Part shown: in pieces, positions 49,481-58,440 of the stretch | How the letters are laid out: each line of letters starts with the position of its first letter | Position numbering within the stretch: position 1 is the first letter of the stretch | NCBI GenBank assembly: GCA_030055595.1 | Contig: JASFYH010000001.1 | Coordinates: forward strand, 124,001 to 188,000 | Direction of reading: 5' to 3' | DNA length: 64,000 nt | Source: Archaeoglobales archaeon | Lineage (GTDB): Archaea > Halobacteriota > Archaeoglobi > Archaeoglobales > Archaeoglobaceae | The notes under the pieces: model-generated | The model's input: only the letters and a program-made list of their open reading frames with translations | What the model was told of the DNA's origin: nothing | Database searches by the model: none | Made by a program: the position numbers and the translations under genes

Positions 49481-50971
49481 ATGAAGGTCAAGCTTAACGG
49501 CAAGGAAATTGAAGTCCCTCAGAATGCGACGGTTAAAGATCTTCTGCCTCATGAAGAACAACTTATTGTTATAGTCAGAGAGAAGAGAGACCAAGAAAAG
49601 AAGGCAGAAAACTTTAAGATTCAGATCGGTAAAGGAAATATAACCTTAAAAATAGAAAATCAGGAACTCTGGAATGCTATCGAGAGTAAAGTTCAGGGAT
49701 TGGAGATTGCTTGGAGGACTAAAAGAGTTCTTGCCTTCGGTCCTTTTTCCTGTGATCTGAAGTGCTCAACTGTCAGCCATGAATATGAGCCGGGTGAGGT
49801 TGTTCTGAGCTTTGCTGGCGGTAGCATAGAAAGTGCATATCTGATGTTTGCGGTGACACGCTACCCCCTAACGCACTGCACGATCTCGGACGGAGTAGTT
49901 GCAAGAGTTATAGAAGGTCTTGGAGTCCTAAGATCGCTTGAGATCGGTGAAAAGATCGAAAAAGTAGAGCCAGTATTTGGTAGAAAACATTCAGGTGGGA
50001 TTAGGATCAGAGCCAATAAAGATGAGCAACTTTACGAAGGAGATGAGATCTATTCTCAAGTTTCTGTAGATCTACGCAAAGATCTCCCGAGTGCCTCAGA
50101 ATACGCTATGGCGGTTCTTGAAAGAAAAAATGCCGTGGAGGAGTTCACAAACACTTTTATTAGGTTTGAGGGTTTAAAGGGCATAAGCATAGGAGAGGAA
50201 AATCCAGAGAAGAGAATTAGAGGTGCGGTTACTATAAGGAGAAGCGGAAAGAATTCTGGGAGTGTTTACTTTTACCTCAGAGATCGGATGCCCCACAGAG
50301 ATCATTGCGTCGTTGGATTTGTTGAAAGCGGGATAGAGCTTCTGGAAGTTGCTCAAAGGGGGGATAAGATAAAGATCGTTACAAATCCAAGCAGAATTGA
50401 TCTCGTTGGCTTGACTCAGGCTGAGGCAGAAACTTTTCTCGCTAAAAGAGGCTTGAGACAGCATAGAGAGGGAGATACGGAAGATCATGCAGTTATTGTC
50501 TCACAGATCCCAGAAACAAGTCTTGAGATTCTATCAAGAGGAGAAGTAGCCACTTTTGGTGTTAAAGCTTCTAAAGTGATAAAGGTCAGGCTATTTGACG
50601 AATTAGCTCCCAAGACCGCACTTTATTTCAGAATTGCTACGGGTCTTGTTAGCAAAAAGGTTGGAAGACTTCCAGTATACTTCAAAACAAGGGATCTTGT
50701 TGTATTTAAACCAAACATATCTTTTGAGGAGCCTTTGATTCCTGAGAACACTCCGAGGGTGTTAGTTAGTGCTGGTGAGATCGGAGTCACAAACATGTCC
50801 AGAAAACATGCGGGGCTTATAGGGGTCAGATTCAATGATAGCAAGGACTTTGGACCGACTGCAGAGCGTTTTGAGTCAACTAACATTGTAGGAAGAGTAA
50901 TTGAGAATTTTGATTTGATCAGAGAGGCAAGGGAGGGAAATGAGATCTATATCATGGAGGTGCGAGAATGA
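49481..50971 (+). CDS. mmp3: Methanogenesis marker protein 3 (UPF0288)
   Basis: MKVKLNGKEIEVPQNATVKDLLP; AFGPFSCDLKCSTVSHEYEPGEVVLSFAGG; listed ORF starts 60 nt further upstream. Confidence 0.88.
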   Translation: MKVKLNGKEIEVPQNATVKDLLPHEEQLIVIVREKRDQEKKAENFKIQIGKGNITLKIENQELWNAIESKVQGLEIAWRTKRVLAFGPFSCDLKCSTVSHEYEPGEVVLSFAGGSIESAYLMFAVTRYPLTHCTISDGVVARVIEGLGVLRSLEIGEKIEKVEPVFGRKHSGGIRIRANKDEQLYEGDEIYSQVSVDLRKDLPSASEYAMAVLERKNAVEEFTNTFIRFEGLKGISIGEENPEKRIRGAVTIRRSGKNSGSVYFYLRDRMPHRDHCVVGFVESGIELLEVAQRGDKIKIVTNPSRIDLVGLTQAEAETFLAKRGLRQHREGDTEDHAVIVSQIPETSLEILSRGEVATFGVKASKVIKVRLFDELAPKTALYFRIATGLVSKKVGRLPVYFKTRDLVVFKPNISFEEPLIPENTPRVLVSAGEIGVTNMSRKHAGLIGVRFNDSKDFGPTAERFESTNIVGRVIENFDLIREAREGNEIYIMEVRE

Positions 50972-51747
50972 AGGTTCGCTATTTCGTTTTATCTCCAGAT
51001 GCGGGCATTAATCCAGAGGAACTTGTTTTCAGGATCATGGAGTCAGGATTTCAGGGAATAGTCAAGGAGACGTGCTTCGGAGCGATCGTTGAAGGCGAAG
51101 ACGAGGAAGTCGATAAACTTGCGGAGGGGTTAAGAGAGGAATATTACTACTTATTCTCAAAAGAGAGAGGTTATCCAGTTGGGGATAAGAGGATCTGCAG
51201 AGCACAGCGTGGAGGAGGGGCAAGAACTGGCTTTTATCAGATCGAATACGAGTCGGAATTTTTGCCTTTCATTTCGGAAGCTTTAAAAGATTTGAAATTC
51301 GAAAAAGTCAGGAGTCCAAAAAAGGTAATTGTTCACCCGATAAACAGTCTCATACTGTCGGATCTAATTGAAAGAATTGGTCATAAGCCTCTAACGATGA
51401 TGTCCGAGATCGGAAAGCTTGTAAGGGATCCAGAGATCGATGCACCTCCGAGAAACATAACTACTGAGGACGTGATCAGAGGTCTAAAGTATGGTTCTAT
51501 AGAGATGCCCTCTGGCATAAGGGGTAGGCTTGGAGTCTGGGATGAGCTAATTGAAGAGGCTGAAGCGGGTTTAATTGCTAACTACGAATACGCATTTGGC
51601 TGTGCGGGATGCACGCATAACGACGTCCTGATCTACTTAATAAAGGCAAAGAAGATCCCGTATGTATGGCTTAACCTTCCAAAGACTCCGGAAGAGGCAA
51701 AAGAATTTGTTGGCAAGATCTATGAATTTCTAAGCACTTTGGGGTGA
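50968..51747 (+). CDS. Fusion of methanogenesis marker proteins 6 and 5
   Basis: Residues 1-~115 resemble Mmp6 (YFVLSPDAGINPEELV...RICRAQRGGGARTGFYQIEYE); ~118-259 resemble Mmp5 (KVIVHPINSLILSDLIERIGHKPLTMMSEIGKLV...YEYAFGCAGCTHNDVL). Confidence 0.75.
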   Translation: MKVRYFVLSPDAGINPEELVFRIMESGFQGIVKETCFGAIVEGEDEEVDKLAEGLREEYYYLFSKERGYPVGDKRICRAQRGGGARTGFYQIEYESEFLPFISEALKDLKFEKVRSPKKVIVHPINSLILSDLIERIGHKPLTMMSEIGKLVRDPEIDAPPRNITTEDVIRGLKYGSIEMPSGIRGRLGVWDELIEEAEAGLIANYEYAFGCAGCTHNDVLIYLIKAKKIPYVWLNLPKTPEEAKEFVGKIYEFLSTLG

Positions 51748-51751
51748 TCAG

Positions 51752-53005
51752 ATGGTAAAAGTTGCTTTAATTTCATGCGGAGCGGAATACAGCGGTGTTT
51801 ACCATGAGATCGAGAAGGCAATTGAAATGGTTGGTGGCGAAGTCGTGATTCCCGAGACGGATCTTCAGGATGTTAAAGAAGTTGACGAGGAATTTGGAAT
51901 CGTGGTGAAGGGTGGCGATTTAAAGCTGATGATGGCAAGGGCAAAGTCTGTTGCTGAAGATCGATGCGATGCGGATGCGGTGTTTGTTGCAACATGCTTT
52001 AGATGTGCTGAAGGAGCTCTTGTTAGAAACGCGGTTAGAAAATATCTTCAGGATGCTCGAATTCCTGTTGTTGCATACTCCTTTACTGAGAGAAGCAAAG
52101 CGGGTAATTTCCTGCTCAGAATGGAAGCTCTTGTAAATATTGTCAGGAGAAAGCATTTGCTTGCGAGAACAAAGCATGAGGGGCTTACTGTTGGTGTCGA
52201 TTCAGGCTCAACAACAACTAAAGCGGTAGTTATGAGGGACAATGAGATCATCGGAACCGCTTGGAGACCTACGGTAGACATAATAGAGACCGCAGACAAA
52301 GTTCTTGAAGAAGCTCTAAAAATGGCAGGAGTTAAGCTTTCTGAAGTTGAGGTTATTGGAACTTCTGGCTATGGTAGATTTTTGATTGGAGAACATTTAA
52401 AGGCGGGAATCATTCAGGACGAAATAACTGTGGGAGCAAAGGGTGCAACATTTCTTGCGGGAAAGCAGAAAGGCGACGCAACGATCCTCGACATCGGAGG
52501 AATGGATAACAAGGCAATCACCGCACACGACAGCTTGCCAGACAGCTTTACTCTTGGCGGGATCTGTGCGGGCTCATCTGGTAGATTTCTTGAAACGACC
52601 GCAAGAAGACTTGGAGTAGACATAGCGGAATTCGGAGAAATGGCTACAAGAGGAGACTACAGAAAGATAAGGATGAATTCATACTGCATAGTCTTCGGAA
52701 TGCAAGATCTTACCACTGCACTCGCAGGAGGGGCTAAGGCAGAAGACGTTGCTGCAGCAGCATGCAGAAGTGTTATAGACCAAATCGTTGAGCAACAGCT
52801 TCAGGAGATAACACTCAGAGAACCAATAATTGAAGTCGGTGGAACTTCATTGCTTAAGGGGCTTGTTAAGGCGGTTAGAGAAGCTCTTGGTATGGAAGTA
52901 ATTGTGCCCAAATATTCTCAGTTTGCAGTAGCCACGGGCATGGCTTTTGTTGCCTCGGGGGCAAGGGAGGAGAAAGTTTATGAGGTTAGTAGTAGAGTCG
53001 CCTGA
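51752..53005 (+). CDS. mmp15: Methanogenesis marker protein 15 (BadF/HgdC-type activator ATPase)
   Basis: VGVDSGSTTTKAVVM; LGGICAGSSGRFLETTARRLG; MVKVALISCGAEYSGVYHEIEKAIE. Confidence 0.87.
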   Translation: MVKVALISCGAEYSGVYHEIEKAIEMVGGEVVIPETDLQDVKEVDEEFGIVVKGGDLKLMMARAKSVAEDRCDADAVFVATCFRCAEGALVRNAVRKYLQDARIPVVAYSFTERSKAGNFLLRMEALVNIVRRKHLLARTKHEGLTVGVDSGSTTTKAVVMRDNEIIGTAWRPTVDIIETADKVLEEALKMAGVKLSEVEVIGTSGYGRFLIGEHLKAGIIQDEITVGAKGATFLAGKQKGDATILDIGGMDNKAITAHDSLPDSFTLGGICAGSSGRFLETTARRLGVDIAEFGEMATRGDYRKIRMNSYCIVFGMQDLTTALAGGAKAEDVAAAACRSVIDQIVEQQLQEITLREPIIEVGGTSLLKGLVKAVREALGMEVIVPKYSQFAVATGMAFVASGAREEKVYEVSSRVA

Positions 53006-53549
53006 TGAAGAGGGCAGAATCGCTTACGAGAGAACAATAAACACTGTTCTTTCGGAATCAACGATAAAGGGATTTATAAAGCGCTTGAAAGTATTTGCAG
53101 ATCCAAAGGAGCCAGTTTTTATTCTTATAATTCAATTCGCAAGAGGTGGCGGAGTTTTGAAGTTTTCTGAGGTTGCTACGCTAAAATTTGTTAGAGAAGG
53201 GGCAATAGTTGTCTGCGAAAATGACAAATTCATGCCTGAAGTTCTAAGAATTTTGTGGGAAAAATTTGGAAGCGAAAAAGTGGAGCAGTTGAGCAGATAC
53301 GAGATCATGGTAAAAGGTGAAATTGGTGAAGACATTCTGAATACCATTATTTACGATCCCGAAAAGGAGTTGATGGTAGGACTTATGGATCTAATACTCA
53401 GAATAGTGCCCGAGGGCTTCAGAATCAGAAAGTATATTCGCAAAGAGGGTTTAATGGCTCTAATCGCTTCTGAGGATCCAATAAAGAATGAGTGGGTTGA
53501 AAAAGCCCTGAAAATGATGGAGGGAGCAGATGATACCTCTAATCTTTAA
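52980..53549 (+). CDS. mmp17: Methanogenesis marker protein 17
   Basis: MRLVVESPDEEGRIAYERTINTVLSE...; position between mmp15 and mmp7; start reassigned from 52947. Confidence 0.82.
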   Translation: MRLVVESPDEEGRIAYERTINTVLSESTIKGFIKRLKVFADPKEPVFILIIQFARGGGVLKFSEVATLKFVREGAIVVCENDKFMPEVLRILWEKFGSEKVEQLSRYEIMVKGEIGEDILNTIIYDPEKELMVGLMDLILRIVPEGFRIRKYIRKEGLMALIASEDPIKNEWVEKALKMMEGADDTSNL

Positions 53550-54414
53550 TGGCGGTGTTTATGGTCATCAGGAATTCGAAGATCTTGTTTACGATCTTGG
53601 AGGTTTTGTGATCCAGAAGAATTTTGCACAAACTGAAGTCACGATCTTCTTCATTGTGCCTGAGGAAGATCTGGAAAGAGTAAAAGAAAAGGCGTTAGAG
53701 TTAAAAGCAGAGCTTAAAAACGCTCCTTTAGCTGGATCAGAGATCGCTGTGGTAGTCCCAACAATTTCGATCTATCATTTGCCTCATCACTCATGCGACA
53801 TTGCGGAATATTTGCGAAGAAAAGGGGCGAAGACTAACATGGTTGGCTTGTCGAGAGGCGTCGGGAAAAGACTTGCAAGGCTTACCGCTTTTGAGAGGGA
53901 TCTGATCAATGAACACGACGTCGCAGTGTTTTTGTTCGGAAATTTTAGGGAGTGTGTGACTGAGAAAATGAAGCTCCTGAGAGAAATCACAGTCCCTGTG
54001 GTTGCTACAGGATTTCCAAAGATCTCACCACCTGAGGGAGTAGAATATGTGCCAAATTTGGGCAGAATTGTTGGGAAATTTAGCAGAGAAGGCGACATAG
54101 ACCTTCTTGAAAATGTAGCAAAGGCTGTAGAGAGACTGGTAGATAAGAAGAGAAGAGTCTTTGAGCGTTTTGAAGTTCCACCTTATTATCTCAAGAGCGA
54201 GGTAGAAAATCAAATTCCAGAGATAAATGAAAGCACTTCTCCCGCACCAATTACAGTTAAGCTCGATGGGCTTAGAATAAAGCTACCTTACGAAAAATTC
54301 GGTGAAAAGATTAGAAACGTTCGCATACTGGATTTTAAGCTTGGAGACATCTGCAACGTTTTTCCATCAGTGGTTGAGGGACAAACGCTTGTTAGATTTG
54401 CGGGATCTTGGTAG
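53530..54414 (+). CDS. mmp7: Methanogenesis marker protein 7
   Basis: MIPLIFNGGVYGHQEFEDLVYDLGGFVIQKNFAQTEVTIFF; PHHSCDIAEYLRRKGAKTNMVGLSRGVGKRLARL. Confidence 0.85.
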   Translation: MIPLIFNGGVYGHQEFEDLVYDLGGFVIQKNFAQTEVTIFFIVPEEDLERVKEKALELKAELKNAPLAGSEIAVVVPTISIYHLPHHSCDIAEYLRRKGAKTNMVGLSRGVGKRLARLTAFERDLINEHDVAVFLFGNFRECVTEKMKLLREITVPVVATGFPKISPPEGVEYVPNLGRIVGKFSREGDIDLLENVAKAVERLVDKKRRVFERFEVPPYYLKSEVENQIPEINESTSPAPITVKLDGLRIKLPYEKFGEKIRNVRILDFKLGDICNVFPSVVEGQTLVRFAGSW

Positions 54415-54531
54415 ATCTATGGATTGGAATTATGTATCGTGAAAAATTCGATTTATTCTTATATATCATGAATAATTTTATCGTGTGTAAAAAAAGAAAA
54501 CATAATATATGGTGAGCAGAAGTGCAGATGT

Positions 54532-54552
54532 ATTCCGGATGAATTCCGGAAT
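54532..54552. repeat. Inverted/direct repeat ATTCCGG-ATGAATT-CCGGAAT in the mtr leader
   Basis: 7-bp inverted arms, 7-nt spacer; ATTCCGGA also recurs directly with 11-nt period; downstream of a TATA-like CATAATATAT at 54501-54510. Confidence 0.7.
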
Positions 54553-54590
54553 GGAACAGATTAAAAAGTAAAATTGATGGAGGGATAAAA

Positions 54591-55484
54591 ATGGACGTAA
54601 GCACGGGATTGGGGCTTGTTGCACTTATGGGTGCAGCAGCTACCATTGCGGGAGCAGCAGAGGATCTTGAAAGTGATGTCGGTTCTCAGAGCAATCCAAA
54701 CTCACAGGTTCAGTTAGCTCCACAGGTTGGAGTTCTACACAGGATCTTCAACAAAGCAATTTCTGGAGAGCCACCCGCTTATGCCTTCTACTCGAGCATC
54801 GCCGCGACTGTTGCATGGATTTTAATGAACGCAAACTTCAACATAATCGCTGCATTTGCCATTGGAGCCTTTGTTGCGTCGATCTTCCATGGAATTTATG
54901 CAAGCACCGCCTACATGGGCAGACTTGCAAGCCAGCGCAGATATGGACAACCGATCTACTTGGACGTGATCTATAGCCATCTACCGCCAATCATGGCTCA
55001 TGGCTTTATTGCGACTTTCTGCATTCTCGGGCTCTCTTATATACTGTGGGCTTACTTTGAGCATCCGTTCCCGTTTGTGTTGCTTGCATTCATTTGGGGC
55101 ATAACGGTTGGAGCAATTGGTTCCTCCACTGGAGACGTGCACTATGGTTCTGAGAGAGAGTATCAGAACAAACCATTCGGCGCGGGTCTGAATGCTGCAC
55201 TCTCAGGCAAGATCGTTACCAAAGCAGAAATTGGAACAAGGAGCAGTATAGACAACGCATGGTTCTGTGCCAAGTTTGGCGGTCCAGCAACGGGAATAAC
55301 GTTTGGTCTTATCGTATTCTTGGACAACTGGAGAACACTCGTTTTTGATGCGTTCTGGGCAATCATCGCTGGCTTTGTGATCGTTGCACTGCTGATCGTG
55401 GCAAATAGGCTAATAGAAGTATGGGCAAGGAAGAATTATGGACCATATCCTGAGAAGCTTGCAATGCTTGAAGGAGGTGCTTAA
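54591..55484 (+). CDS. mtrE: Methyl-H4MPT:CoM methyltransferase subunit E
   Basis: LGLVALMGAAATIAGAAEDLESDVGSQSNPNSQVQLAPQ. Confidence 0.95.
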   Translation: MDVSTGLGLVALMGAAATIAGAAEDLESDVGSQSNPNSQVQLAPQVGVLHRIFNKAISGEPPAYAFYSSIAATVAWILMNANFNIIAAFAIGAFVASIFHGIYASTAYMGRLASQRRYGQPIYLDVIYSHLPPIMAHGFIATFCILGLSYILWAYFEHPFPFVLLAFIWGITVGAIGSSTGDVHYGSEREYQNKPFGAGLNAALSGKIVTKAEIGTRSSIDNAWFCAKFGGPATGITFGLIVFLDNWRTLVFDAFWAIIAGFVIVALLIVANRLIEVWARKNYGPYPEKLAMLEGGA

Positions 55485-55486
55485 AG

Positions 55487-56176
55487 ATGGATCCAATAAC
55501 AATCATTATCGGGCTTATAATTGCGGGCATTCTGATCGTCATCGGTGTTCACTTGATCCCAGTCGGTGGAGCGCCAGCTGCGATGGCAATGGCTACTGGA
55601 GTCGGAACGGGCACAGTTCAGCTCGCTACAGGAGCGGGTTTGACGGGCTTGGTTAGCGCGGGCTACATGTATCACTTCGCCGGAGTTCCAATGAGCTATG
55701 TTCTGTTGAGCGGTGCGATCGGAAGCATGCTCATGCTGGGCATTACGATGCTAATTGGAAACGTCATTTACATTCTTGGTGTCGGTGTTCCGCCAGTGTC
55801 TGCAAAGGTCAAGTTTGATCCGATAACAAAGGACAGACAGGATCTATATGTTTCTCCAGGCACAGAAGGACATGGAGTTCCAACAGTTTCGTTCGTTAGT
55901 GGAATCATCGGGGCATTCTTTGGAGGAATTGGAGGTGCTTTGACCTATGTGTTGCTTAACGAACTTGGCATATCGCCAGCAATTTCAGCTTTCATTGCGA
56001 TAGGCTTCTTCTTGGCTAATGCGGTTCTTGCAGCATACAACATTGCGGGAACAATTGAGGGGTTCCATGATCCCAAGTTCAAGAGATTGCCAAAGGCTAT
56101 TGTTTCAAGTCTGATCGTTTCGGGCTTCATAGCGGTAATTCTCGTTCTTAGCTCTGTTGGAGGTGTAAAGCTATGA
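55487..56176 (+). CDS. mtrD: Methyl-H4MPT:CoM methyltransferase subunit D
   Basis: HLIPVGGAPAAMAMATGVGTGTVQLATGAGLTGLVSAG. Confidence 0.95.
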   Translation: MDPITIIIGLIIAGILIVIGVHLIPVGGAPAAMAMATGVGTGTVQLATGAGLTGLVSAGYMYHFAGVPMSYVLLSGAIGSMLMLGITMLIGNVIYILGVGVPPVSAKVKFDPITKDRQDLYVSPGTEGHGVPTVSFVSGIIGAFFGGIGGALTYVLLNELGISPAISAFIAIGFFLANAVLAAYNIAGTIEGFHDPKFKRLPKAIVSSLIVSGFIAVILVLSSVGGVKL

Positions 56177-56982
56177 GCGCCGGAGCTTGCAGTGCTAAAG
56201 CGGGAGCGGTGGAAGAGAAGAAAATCTCAAACAACCTTATTGCGGTCCTCGGGATCGTTGGATCGCTCGCTGGGATCTATGTCGCATCGATGTTCAACTT
56301 CTTGGCATTCGTTGGGGGAGTGGCAATAATCCTTGCGACACTCTGGGGCGCTAATGGAGTAAGAACTGTAGCTAAATACGGCATTGGCACTGGAGTTCCC
56401 TCGGTTGGTATGGTTGCTCTCGGTGGCGCGGTTGCAGCGGTCTTTGTAGGGATTTACCTAACAACTAAAACCGTTCTACTTGCACCCGTTGTCGCTCTTG
56501 TCCTTGCATTGCTCACGGGTTTGCTCATAGGCATTTCTGCAAGATACATTCTGAAGATGAACATCCCAGTAATGGTTAGATGCATGACAGAGATCTGCGG
56601 AGCGGGAGCTTTGCTGATCTTAGCCCATGTAGCCACAATAACTGGCTCATTCGAGCTGTTTTACCTTCGAAGCATCTCAGAGACGGGCATAATAATGATG
56701 GTCTTTATAGTCGGAGCTCTTGGAATTCTTCACCCATACAATGCCTGTCTTGGAGCGGACGAAAGGCAAGGAAGGACTCTAAAGCTCGCTTTGGCAACTG
56801 GAAGCGCTCAGGTGGTCTTAGCAGGAATCGCTTCGCTTTACTTCTTGGGGCTACCGGGTATTATAACGATCCTCTTTGGGGCACTTGCATGGTTTGTGAC
56901 TTACAGCATATTCGTAAAGACTTCGTTTGAGGAAGGAATTGTGTTTAACACGGGACTTATACCGGAGGTTGAGCATAAATGA
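56173..56982 (+). CDS. mtrC: Methyl-H4MPT:CoM methyltransferase subunit C
   Basis: GIGTGVPSVGMVALGGAVAAVFVG; HPYNACLGADERQGRTLKLA. Confidence 0.94.
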   Translation: MSAGACSAKAGAVEEKKISNNLIAVLGIVGSLAGIYVASMFNFLAFVGGVAIILATLWGANGVRTVAKYGIGTGVPSVGMVALGGAVAAVFVGIYLTTKTVLLAPVVALVLALLTGLLIGISARYILKMNIPVMVRCMTEICGAGALLILAHVATITGSFELFYLRSISETGIIMMVFIVGALGILHPYNACLGADERQGRTLKLALATGSAQVVLAGIASLYFLGLPGIITILFGALAWFVTYSIFVKTSFEEGIVFNTGLIPEVEHK

Positions 56983-57275
56983 CGTTCGCGAAAGTTTCTT
57001 CTGAACCGGGTTTAGTGCTCGACGCGGTTCGTGGTGTGCTGGGCGAAGAGAGAGAAGATTTGCTCTTCTACCCCCTCTCAGACGTCGAAGAAGCGGTGAA
57101 GAAGCTCGAAGCAATTGCAGATGATCTCGTAAACTCTTTAGATCCGCTGAAAAACTTCAAAGCTTCTTATCAGGGAAGGGACAAAACACTATACTACGCG
57201 GGTATGACAACTGGAGTTTTTTACGGACTTGTTATTGGGCTAATTATAGCGTTCCTAATCGCGTGGGTGATGTGA
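56979..57275 (+). CDS. mtrB: Methyl-H4MPT:CoM methyltransferase subunit B
   Basis: 98 aa with C-terminal TM; position between mtrC and mtrA. Confidence 0.88.
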   Translation: MTFAKVSSEPGLVLDAVRGVLGEEREDLLFYPLSDVEEAVKKLEAIADDLVNSLDPLKNFKASYQGRDKTLYYAGMTTGVFYGLVIGLIIAFLIAWVM

Positions 57276-57276
57276 T

Positions 57277-58005
57277 ATGGCGAACAAAGTTGAGCCCGCT
57301 GCGGGATGGCCAAAGATTAAGGGAGAATACTTGGTAGGCGATCCGAAGAGCTGTGTTGTCGTAGCAACTCTCGGAAGCCACTTGGATGAAAAGAAGCTCA
57401 TAGAAGCCGGAGCAGGAATGGCTGGAATCTGCAAAACAGAGAACATAGGAATTGAAAAGATGGTTGCAAATATCGTTGCAAATCCGAACGTTAGATTCCT
57501 GATTCTCTGCGGTGCAGAAGTTACTGGTCATCTTACTGGAGATGCAATTATAAAGTTGCACAAAAATGGAATAAAGAACAACAGAATAGTTGAGGCAAAA
57601 GGTGCAATTCCATACATCGAAAATCTCCCCGCTGAGGCTATAGAGAGATTTAGGAAGCAGGTAGAGATTGTAGAAATGATCGGCGTCGAAGATCTTTCAG
57701 CAATAACGGCAAAGGTAAAAGAATGCATCTCAAAGGATCCCGGAGCTTTTCCTGAGCCACCGATGGTTGTAGAAATTAAAGAGGAGAAAAAGGAAGAGAT
57801 TGCGGAAGGGGAGATTTATCCAGTGCCCGGAGAGATCGCAAACATCGAATCTTGGGTCAGGGATATCGAAGGAAAAATCAAAGAGGTTGCTCTGCTTAAC
57901 AAGTTCTCCGCAGGGGTCTATGCGGGCAGATTTCAGGGATTTTGGATTGGTCTAACTTTGGCGATGATCGTTTTTGGCGTGTTAATGTGGAGGGTAGGAA
58001 TATGA
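57277..58005 (+). CDS. mtrA: Methyl-H4MPT:CoM methyltransferase subunit A (corrinoid)
   Basis: VEPAAGWPKIKGEYLVGDPKSCVVVATLGSHL; LCGAEVTGHLTGDAIIKLHKNGI; C-terminal TM. Confidence 0.96.
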   Translation: MANKVEPAAGWPKIKGEYLVGDPKSCVVVATLGSHLDEKKLIEAGAGMAGICKTENIGIEKMVANIVANPNVRFLILCGAEVTGHLTGDAIIKLHKNGIKNNRIVEAKGAIPYIENLPAEAIERFRKQVEIVEMIGVEDLSAITAKVKECISKDPGAFPEPPMVVEIKEEKKEEIAEGEIYPVPGEIANIESWVRDIEGKIKEVALLNKFSAGVYAGRFQGFWIGLTLAMIVFGVLMWRVGI

Positions 58006-58202
58006 GCGGATTTCCCAGAATCATGAAACCAAGAGCTGTAAAAATCGACGAAATTGTAAACAGAGCTGATTACAGCGCACAGTTAATTGCAAGAGCTCAG
58101 AAGCTTGAATCTGGAGTTAACATGGCGGGATTGACAGGCTTTGTTCTCGGTCTTCTGATGGCTGTGCTTCTTGTTGTAATCCCATTGCTCTGGCTGGGGT
58201 GA
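58002..58202 (+). CDS. mtrF: Methyl-H4MPT:CoM methyltransferase subunit F
   Basis: 66 aa; start at 58002 overlaps the mtrA stop; one TM. Confidence 0.85.
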   Translation: MSGFPRIMKPRAVKIDEIVNRADYSAQLIARAQKLESGVNMAGLTGFVLGLLMAVLLVVIPLLWLG

Positions 58203-58208
58203 TCGAAA

Positions 58209-58436
58209 ATGGATAAGAAAGAGAAGGAGATCCCGAGAGCTTATGTTGACACCGCTGAATACATGGCACTGCTCGAAAGAATAAAGAAGGTCGAGGAGAA
58301 AGTGGAATTCTTCCAAGCAGAGGTTGCACAGCAGGTTGGCAAAAAGATTGGCAGGGATATTGGGATACTTTATGGGCTTGTTTTTGCCCTAATTCTGGTA
58401 GTTATTTATCTTTTGCTGAAATCACCTTGGGGGTGA
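58209..58436 (+). CDS. mtrG: Methyl-H4MPT:CoM methyltransferase subunit G
   Basis: 75 aa; YMALLERIKKVEEKVEFFQAEVAQQVGKKIGRDIGILYGL. Confidence 0.9.
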   Translation: MDKKEKEIPRAYVDTAEYMALLERIKKVEEKVEFFQAEVAQQVGKKIGRDIGILYGLVFALILVVIYLLLKSPWG

Positions 58437-58440
58437 GAAA

